Origin: Volvariella volvacea V23
Lineage: Eukaryota; Basidiomycota; Agaricomycetes; Agaricales; Pluteaceae
Reading direction: 5' to 3'
DNA: 64,000 nucleotides
NCBI GenBank assembly: GCA_000349905.1
Contig: KB722739.1
Coordinates: 164,383-228,382, forward strand
Below the pieces are notes generated by a model. It worked only from the letters and a program-made list of their open reading frames with translations, ran no database searches and was not told the origin of the DNA. Positions 57,012-64,000 of the stretch are shown one piece after another. Position 1 is the first letter of the stretch, and every line of letters begins with the position of its first letter. Position numbers and translations under genes: made by a program.

Positions 57012-59254
57012 TCAGGGGTAGTAAACGTCCACACGGCGACTAGAGACTTGTGAATGGCTCCTTTGCATTCCTCGGGCATCAACGGACGTTGAACGGCCCA
57101 CTGGCCTCTGGATGTGGGTCGAGATCGGATCCGACGTAGGGGGTGAAGGCAAGCATTGATTGGAATCGCTACCAGCGTGGGATAATGTCGAAGGACTAAT
57201 TTTGGACCGTTGCTGCATAACGGAGGGCTTCGGTGGCGCAGAACTCCATGTTGTTTCACCTAGTGGCTGAGCGGGAGAACTTGACCTATCGATCTTTCTG
57301 TTCGCAGCATGAGCTTTATCAGACGACGAGCGGGTTGGTGCTTCTCTTGAACTACGCGATTGCAGAGGTGGTGGTAGGAATGTGATTACCCTAGGTTTAG
57401 GTGGAATAGGGGTCTTCGGTAACAGCATCGCTGGAAGTTGTATAGGGCCTGTTCTTCTGATAACGTTGCGTGGAGGCGGGCTGCAAGGAATTACTCACAA
57501 TTTGCAAGAGAGGACGAAATAGGACACACCTCTGCTGTTTACGCTTCTTGCGTGGAGGCAGTGTACTCCATTCTTCGTCGGGATCGTGCACTTGGAAGGA
57601 GTAAGCATCTCGAACTGCTCCAAAACTCTGTCGCTTTGCTGGGGTATGAAAGGCCGAAGGTTTCACATCCGCAGATGTCGAGAGCTTGCGATGCTGTGCA
57701 GTTTCTTCCGATTTTGTTACACTTTCAATAGGATCCTTAACGTGGTGGTCTTCCAGAGGCGCGCTTCGTAGAGGACTTGAGAATTCTTGTTTCTTGACAA
57801 TTGGGGATGGGGTTTCGGGAGTCGGAATCGTAATCTTCCGCAGAGGCTTGAATGGACGATTTTGGATAGGCGTAGATTTAGTATTCCCTGTATCAAACAA
57901 GAGCGATGAGCAATGCAGAAGCCAAGCAAAGTTCTCCTGTCAAATCACAATGAATGTGTGGCGATTCTTGTTTGGTTAGTGCTTCAGGTTTGACGTCGAT
58001 CTGGCATTCCTGGTCAGAAGGGGCGCGGTCCATGAAGTCTGTCATAGAAGGGTTAGCGTGACTCGCATCCGTCTCCGTTAGTTTGACGTGAGTGGGTTGG
58101 TTCTGGTAAGAATCAAAGGGCTGATTGAATCCGACAGCAAAATTAGGGGCCAGCGGTGGAAGCGGCTTTTTCGAGGGCGTAAAAATCGGATTACGACCTT
58201 GAGGTGGCTTGTCCCTCGATGGGGTGAAGCAAGGGGCTCGATGCTTGATTATATGCGCATTCGTGTCTGTACTAAAAGGTTGGGTATTGATTGCTTGGGT
58301 ACTAAAAATGCTGCGAGCGGGAGATTCGGACTTGATAACGTTAATTTGTTCTTGTACGAGAGGGGACGGTGCGCTAGGAGGGCCTGCTGGAACTAGTGGG
58401 GTTTCACTCATCGCAGCACGCGCGCTGTCAGTACTATGTTCTGCCTCGGATGGTAGTTGAGTCCATTGCGGAATTTCAGGCAGTTCTCGATAGATCTCGG
58501 TAACGCTTTCGGCATTCATCGCTTTTCGCATTCCAAATCGCGGTCTCGTTGGAGTTTGGAAATGCTTCTTGGGTATATGCGCGAAATTTAGGGCGTTAGC
58601 AGTGTTCATGGCGGCCAAGCGTATCAAGTGTGGCGTCTGAGGGGGCTCTATCTTGGGTGGCCGACAATGTGCTTGTTGGTCTTTGTCTCGTTGCGATAGT
58701 GGTAGGGTGACTGAATTAGGAGGAGAAAGAGCTCCAGAACCGGTAGCCAAGGTTGTTTGTGGACGGGGCTCGGGTACGTCGCGTTGGGCTTGGTGAATCC
58801 TTGCTTTCTCAGCTTGTCTTCGTAAACCATCCATGATACTCCCATCTTTCGGTGGCTTAGCAGGAGGTTTCGTGAGCAAGGCTTTGCTATTTGCACTAGA
58901 AGTTGTAGGAGTAATCGTGTAAGTCTTCGCAGTGGCCTTGCTCGACTCTGTGGCATTCAAGTTGTCGTTGATAGATGGTTTGGCACGCGTCGCAGCATTG
59001 ATTTTGGCTAGACTGAATGGATTTGGCTTATAAGATACAGTTTCCTCGCGTGAGCCCAGGTCGATTTCCTTCATAAGTCGCGCGTCTTCCGAGCTTGGTT
59101 CGTTCGTGGTAGATTTCGGGTTAGTGGCATCTTCAGTATCGGAGTCGTCACTGTCGGGAAAGTAGCCATCACGACGTATGTTGAAGACCCAGCACTGGTT
59201 ATTCTTCTGCCCATTTGGACGTGAGTTGGGATGTGAGTGAGATGGGTCAGTCAT
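57012..59254 (-). CDS. Disordered proline/serine-rich protein, uncharacterised
   Basis: Three exons from ATG 59254 (MTDPSHSHPNSRPNG) to the stop at 57012. The product (about 680 residues) lacks a fold-like domain. Short conserved-looking blocks include NNQCWVFNIRRDGYFPDSDDSD near the N-terminus, PTRPRFGMRKAM, a WSTLPPRKKRKQ motif (nuclear-signal-like, before the last intron at about 57530) and RPVGRSTSVDARGMQRS at the end. Many SP/TP sites could be phosphorylated. A nuclear scaffold or regulatory protein is a reasonable inference, not a finding. Intron signals: donor GTGATT at about 57944 and GTGTGT at about 57530, acceptors ACAG and TGCAG. Confidence 0.6.
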
Positions 59255-59558
59255 AGTTGTAGCGTGTTTTGGTTAAGTTGATGAGCGACCAAGGCCATGG
59301 TGGAGTTTGCCGGTCTCCGGCAAACACCGAGTTTCCCACGTGGACGGACTGGCAGATTGGACTGGCAGAGGCTAAGTCCTCCAATTCCCCTAGGACATAC
59401 TTACTATGTATCGAAATAGCTTGAATGCTGCGAGCATAGATCTCAGCCTAAAGTGACTTACATTAATTTAGGGATCCACTGGCGCAAGAACTGACGTCAC
59501 GGCTGTATCCACGTCCTGCTATTTAACCCCCTTAGCCAAAAGTAAGACAGCATTCACT

Positions 59559-59861
59559 ATGTCACCTACTACAAGCGAAGTCACAGACAAACACGGGGAG
59601 CCTATCCACATTGGCGATGAGGTCTCTTCCCGAGCACGAGGAGGAAAGCAGACGGGAAAAGTCAAGCAGATAATCGTTGATGAGAAGGAGGCACGAGATT
59701 TAGGAGTCGGACATGCGCCTAAAGTAGTTTACGATGACCAGCACGGTGGGTAGTAAATTGACTGATTCACGCTGTGCCTTCATATATATTTCTCAAATTT
59801 AGGCCATCGAGTGAGCCATAAACCTGGCACGGTGGTTCATGGTGAAAATCCCAAGGATTAG
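59559..59861 (+). CDS. Small DUF2945 (hypervirulence-associated, Tudor-like) protein
   Basis: Two exons: MSPTTSEVTDKHGEPIHIGDEVSSRARGG to YDDQHG, then HRVSHKPGTVVHGENPKD after a GTGGGT donor and a TTTAG acceptor. The whole 80-residue product matches the DUF2945/HVA1 pattern: the HGEPIxxGDxV start, GG..G.V..I central strands, KVVYDDQHG and HRVxHKPxT. Members are small SH3/Tudor-like proteins of unknown biochemical role, widespread in fungi and bacteria. The open frame alone would stop at 59753 and lose the conserved second half. Confidence 0.85.
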
Positions 59862-60087
59862 TGGGGGCCGTGTGTAGGGCGAGTGGAGATTCGGTTTATC
59901 GTAGTAGTACAACTCCGATGGCCTACACTGGGCGTGTGTTGTTACTAGTTTCATCGGCAACATTGTGCTAGTGTAATGTTCTGTGTCCAGCTTCGAGTTG
60001 CGCCGTCTCCTGCGCAAATACCAGCACAGCCACCGCGTGGGCCAAAGAAAGGGGTGGCGTTACAGCACTCCCTTTGGACATCCAGCC

Positions 60088-61557
60088 ATGTCGTCCAAGA
60101 CAGCGCTGCAAACGTTCTCCCTCACCAACAACATCGTCGAGGTTCCTCCTGAAGACGAGATTTACAAGTTTGACGCCGAAGCCAACAAAAAGCTGAACCG
60201 CGAAGCACCCTGGAGCAGAGAGTCAGCATCAACGCCCTCGTCATCCTCGCGATCGGACTGATCCATTCGTTCTGCACAGTCCCCACTTCTTCAAAACATG
60301 CAAAATTTCCGCTGTTGCACTTATTAAGATGGTATGAGCGGGTTTGGGCTCAGCGGTGGATCCCGATGTTGACCAGTGGCGCGATAGGTGATACATGCGC
60401 GGTCGGGCGTGCCGCACGAGATCATGGGTCTTATGCAAGGGAAAGTTGTTGGGAACTCTATCGTTATCATGGACTCCTTCGCTCTGCCTGTCCAGGGCAC
60501 GGAGACGCGTGTCAATGCGGCGAATGAGGCTAATGAGTACATGGTGGAGTACATTCAGGGTAGCGAGAAGGTGCGCATATCTTCGTGTCTATGCATGTTC
60601 TGAATGACTTACCCATCGATAACGATAAGGCTGGGCGTCTCGAGAACGCGATTGGTTGGTACCATTCACATCCAGGCTATGGTTGTTGGTTATCTGGCAT
60701 TGACGTAAACACACAACTCAACAACCAAAAGTTCCAAGATCCCTTCGTCGCCGTCGTCGTACGTTCCTTACTTTCGCCTATGCATTTCCCATCTGCTGAA
60801 TGTCGGTCGCCAGATTGACCCCAACCGCACCATCTCTGCCGGCAAAGTCGACATCGGCGCATTCCGCACCTACCCCGAGGACTACACCCCTCCCAACGCC
60901 ATTGCTTCCGAATACCAATCCATTCCATTGAGCAAGATAGAGGACTTTGGTGTCCACGCAAACCAATACTACCAATTAGATGTCGAAATTTTCAAATCCA
61001 GCCTAGACACGGAGTTGCTGAACATGCTGTGGAACAAGTACTGGGTCAACACGCTCAGTCAAAGTCCACTAATCTCGGTCAGTTTCACGACTCTTTTCGT
61101 GTCCAATCTGGCTTGCTAATTGATTGATTGTAGAACCGAGCGTATTCAGTATCGCAATTAGCTGACCTGCATCAGAAACTGTCCAAGGCGCAGGCTGCTG
61201 TCGGGAGCACTCGCGCAGCGATCCCAACTCCTAAGGAGAAAGAGGGCTCAAATAAGGTTTGTTCAATCGCATTATCGTAGCCATTTGGTCTAACTTATCA
61301 CTCAAGCAAAAGGAGAAGGACGAGAAGAAGAAAGAAGAGAATCAGCTTACCAAGAGTGTCCGAGATAGGTATGTGCGACCTATATGTGCATCCTGAATTC
61401 TTCTGACGAGAGTGTTTTAAGCACGAGGATTGCTGTTGAAGCGCAACACGGTCTTATCTCGCAGGTTATCAAGGATGTTATCTTCTCTATGCGTCCAAAG
61501 GCAGGAGCATCGTCTGCTCAAACTGTTGCAGATGTCGCGGACATGGCTATCGGCTAA
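60088..61557 (+). CDS. csn5: COP9 signalosome subunit 5 (JAMM deneddylase)
   Basis: ATG at 60088 ([18 protein letters not shown]). A 58-base intron (60222-60279) joins PWSR to [18 protein letters not shown]. The MPN domain then has [17 protein letters not shown] with the catalytic Glu, [17 protein letters not shown], and the JAMM metal motif [15 protein letters not shown] with all ligands. The C-terminus carries [25 protein letters not shown] and a charged helix [13 protein letters not shown] before the final helix [16 protein letters not shown]5 removes Nedd8 from cullins and so sets SCF activity; the SCF adaptor family in this window (F-box genes) would be downstream of it. Seven or so exons, all in frame. 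Confidence 0.93.
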
Positions 61558-61639
61558 GGGATCATTTGTGTTGCAGCTCTTTAGGACCGCATAAAGTTGC
61601 CATGTTAGTTGTTTCCATTATCCTGTATTATACTGTTTA

Positions 61640-62113
61640 CAATGTACCTCAACCCGATTTGACCATGCTGTTATGTATCGTGGTGTTGCGGGAAGGGTGA
61701 TTTGGTGATTTGCATCCATAGTATGAGTACTTTCGCTTCGTATCGAGTGAAACAGCGTCAGATTATATAGGTTCATTGTATATCTCGCAGTTCTCGGAGT
61801 CAGTTCTCGACGAAATACCTATATTACTCAACCCAACCCAACTCCGTCGACGAAGATGGGTTAGATTGATATGTAAACATGATCATCCCTCTGTTGGAAT
61901 TGAAATAGCCAAGTTGCCCCCCCTTACCTTACCTGCGCGCCCATAATAGCTCCGAGCATATGGCCATGAACATATAGTTCGCTTAGATGTTAAGGAGGAA
62001 TTTTACAATTAAATTCCAATTCAGCGGAATACTTTCTAAGTTGGGTGTGTGACCACATGACTCAAACCGGAGGCACTGACAATCAGATGAATCACCCCTT
62101 TCTCTAAACCACG
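61640..62113. other. Intergenic region, no gene recognised
   Basis: UTR and promoter DNA between csn5 and the next F-box gene. A minus-strand frame at 61983-62216 is a shadow. Confidence 0.5.
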
Positions 62114-63649
62114 ATGATCGCAGCTCCAAAAAATGCAAATCCGCTGCATATCTCACAGTTTCCGGTCGAAATCTTTCACCAAGTCTTTGAAGTAGTCGCC
62201 GAATTCGCCGTCTCAAAAGCTAATGAAGCTCTCACCCTGAGGAGGTTTAGATATCAATACAACCTCACACTAACCAGCGTTTGCAGTCAATGGCGCAGCA
62301 TCGCGATCAACCACGCACCCTTGTGGAGCATGATACAGCTACCCCATAGCAATCATGCCTGGATTTCCGAAGTCATCCTGCGATCCAAGGAACACCCTCT
62401 GTTTGTCTCATTTGTGCCTTCCAAGCATAATCGTCTTTCGCAGAAGCAGGAAACTACTCTCGCACTCGTACTTTCACATCTCCACCGAATTTGCGATTTC
62501 AATTTCAGCTTTGACAGCTACTATCTATTGTTGGACAGCAATCGTGACAAACTTCTACAGATGCTCTCCCATCCGGCTCCAATTCTTCGCAATCTTAGCA
62601 TTAGGTGCCTCGAGCATACTCCTCAATCCCCACCTCTCTTCAGTAGTTCTACCCCTGCCCTCCGCCACCTTTGCCTCGAGGTGTGCGCTCTACCACGAGG
62701 CGCTCCACTGCCATTCAACCCCCCCAAGCAACTAATCTCCCTGCGACTCGAATATACGTCTGCCGACCTCAATCTAGCTCAATTTGCAGATATACTTCGT
62801 GCTCTGCCTAACCTTGGGCAATTAAGCATCACAAGTTTATCATTGAACTGTCCTAGTGGTGAAGAGCCGTATACGCTCCCACAAGGTTATCCTCGTGCTT
62901 CCCTCGACTCCCTAAAACGCCTGTTTGTGGATCAAGATATCTATGCATGTACAGGGATCCTGGCTTCCATCTCCTTTCATCCAGGGACGGACATCGAGAT
63001 CCATGCGGGATATCGAGACCTGAATGATATCCACCTAATAGCACCATTCTGTAGAGAACTCGGGAAGGGAGTAAATGGAGAGTGTGTCGAATACGTCGAG
63101 GATTTGTCCATAGTCGATTTTACGAAGATTGAATGTGGGATGGTCTCGGCGTTGGATGGACGCTACCGGCCTGGTGGATTCAAACTTTGCCTTTCTACAG
63201 GGCTGATGATCTTCCAAACGCACAGTCAGCCTGTTGAACGCGTGTATTGCCTGATGGCCAATTGCCTGGCCTCACCAACGGTTCGCTCTTTTACGTTGTG
63301 TCTCGAGGACTTGGTCGAGTCCGAATGGAGAGGTATATTTGGTCGGATGGAGAACCTGGAAACGCTCAGTCTTGTAGTTCCACCACGGCGGAAATACGAA
63401 GTAAAGGGATTCATTTCTGCCCTTGATATTCCACCCTCGGCTCGGAACGCAACAACACTTCCACATCTGAAATCACTGACGTTCACAAAATACTTCATGA
63501 TTCAGGACTTTGATGCATTGTGTGATTGTCTTAAGAGAAGGAAGGACGTAGGCTATTCTCTCTCAACATTATCGTTTGGTAATGCCATTCAGTTTGTGCA
63601 AGAGAGGCGTCACTATGCGACTCGTTATGGCGAACTGGGCATCCAGTAG
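62114..63649 (+). CDS. F-box protein with LRR-like tail
   Basis: Single exon of 511 codons from ATG 62114. The F-box (HISQFPVEIFHQVFEVV...LTLTSVCSQWRSIAINHAPLWSMI) is followed by typical degenerate repeats (LRNLSIRCLEHTPQSPPLF, LRHLCLEVCALPRGAPLPF, LPNLGQLSITSL) and a C-terminal SFTLCLEDLVESEWRGIFGRMENLETLSLV block that matches the gene at 20123-21668. This copy reads intact through TLPHLKSLTFTKYF to its stop, so it is the better template for that family. Substrate unknown. Confidence 0.88.
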   Translation: MIAAPKNANPLHISQFPVEIFHQVFEVVAEFAVSKANEALTLRRFRYQYNLTLTSVCSQWRSIAINHAPLWSMIQLPHSNHAWISEVILRSKEHPLFVSFVPSKHNRLSQKQETTLALVLSHLHRICDFNFSFDSYYLLLDSNRDKLLQMLSHPAPILRNLSIRCLEHTPQSPPLFSSSTPALRHLCLEVCALPRGAPLPFNPPKQLISLRLEYTSADLNLAQFADILRALPNLGQLSITSLSLNCPSGEEPYTLPQGYPRASLDSLKRLFVDQDIYACTGILASISFHPGTDIEIHAGYRDLNDIHLIAPFCRELGKGVNGECVEYVEDLSIVDFTKIECGMVSALDGRYRPGGFKLCLSTGLMIFQTHSQPVERVYCLMANCLASPTVRSFTLCLEDLVESEWRGIFGRMENLETLSLVVPPRRKYEVKGFISALDIPPSARNATTLPHLKSLTFTKYFMIQDFDALCDCLKRRKDVGYSLSTLSFGNAIQFVQERRHYATRYGELGIQ

Positions 63650-63802
63650 TACCCATTATAATAGTGACCTTCAGATTGCTTGTAGCAGAGTACAAATGGA
63701 TTAATAAATGTATCCCATACTGGCTGAAGGCTTGGACGCAAACTGCATGCTTCCTATGTTAGAATCCAAAATATTGCACAGGTCATGTTCAAGAGTACGG
63801 AG

Positions 63803-63913
63803 CCAATTGTGCTCCCATACTTACAATCACTTACCGTTTTCGCATACCATCCACCAATGAAGTTCTACACGTTTTGCTATTGCTTCAAGAGAAAGAAGGG
63901 AATCGCACACTAG
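63803..63913 (+). pseudogene. Fragment of a duplicated F-box 3' end
   Basis: The frame PIVLPYLQSLTVFAYHPP then MKFYTFCYCFKRKKGIAH, ending at TAG 63911-63913, parallels TLPHLKSLTFTKYF and FDALCDCLKRRKDVG of the intact gene just upstream. No start codon or 5' part is attached. A tandem duplication remnant. Confidence 0.65.
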
Positions 63914-64000
63914 TAAAAGTTACTACCCTTTGACGATGACAACTCGCTTGGTGAAAGTAAGGCTTACTATTATTGAACCCACCAGTATGAAAGATTTGGG

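Noticed and set aside
1..64000. CRISPR arrays, bacterial operons, ribosome binding sites
   Set aside because: The DNA is eukaryotic with spliceosomal introns. No spaced direct-repeat array was seen.

Overview
The window is nuclear DNA of a filamentous basidiomycete, most likely an Agaricomycete. Genes are dense and on both strands. They are split by many short (about 45-60 base) GT-AG introns, and the families are typical of mushroom-forming fungi: F-box proteins with degenerate leucine-rich tails, a NACHT NTPase, expanded 2OG-Fe(II) oxygenases, a multi-exon P450, and a fungal membrane protein family. Two 100-base N runs (11294-11393 and 31699-31798) are scaffold gaps. I could not fix the species.

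Layout. 0.4-9.3 kb: an M20 carboxypeptidase S-like peptidase, a conserved polytopic membrane protein, and a poorly preserved region holding one uncharacterised multi-exon gene and what looks like a decayed second copy. 9.5-16.2 kb: an accessory island with a NACHT NTPase pseudogene (in-frame stop, then cut by repeats), a repeat family on both sides of a scaffold gap, two 460-base solo LTRs in opposite orientation with 5-base target duplications, a remnant ORF and an AT-rich block. 16.4-30 kb: a zinc-ribbon protein, a disordered acidic protein, an F-box gene, a cytochrome P450, an F-box-related fragment, a large basic protein and a siderophore-type hydroxyornithine acyltransferase. 30-37 kb: an NCS1 nucleobase transporter split by a gap, a Ybp2/ALF4/glomulin-type protein, and an alpha/beta hydrolase whose nucleophile serine is replaced by alanine.

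38-48.2 kb is the most distinctive part: three tandem head-to-tail paralogues, each about 3.2 kb, of a basidiomycete 2OG-Fe(II) dioxygenase family. The first copy carries at least three disabling lesions, the second one frameshift, and the third reads intact. Each has a GC-rich palindromic element 119-138 bases before its start codon.

48.9-64 kb returns to ordinary core genes: an F-box gene, an SMP/C2 membrane-tethering protein, a type I glutamine synthetase-like protein, a disordered nuclear-type protein, a small DUF2945 (Tudor-like) protein, CSN5 of the COP9 signalosome with an intact JAMM motif, another F-box gene and a fragment of a duplicated F-box tail.

No operon logic is expected in a fungus. 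The only strong functional grouping is the oxygenase array. The acyltransferase next to the nucleobase transporter, and the P450 nearby, do not make a convincing biosynthetic cluster because no NRPS or ornithine monooxygenase is present. Exon boundaries were read by eye from splice signals and family resemblance, without transcript evidence.
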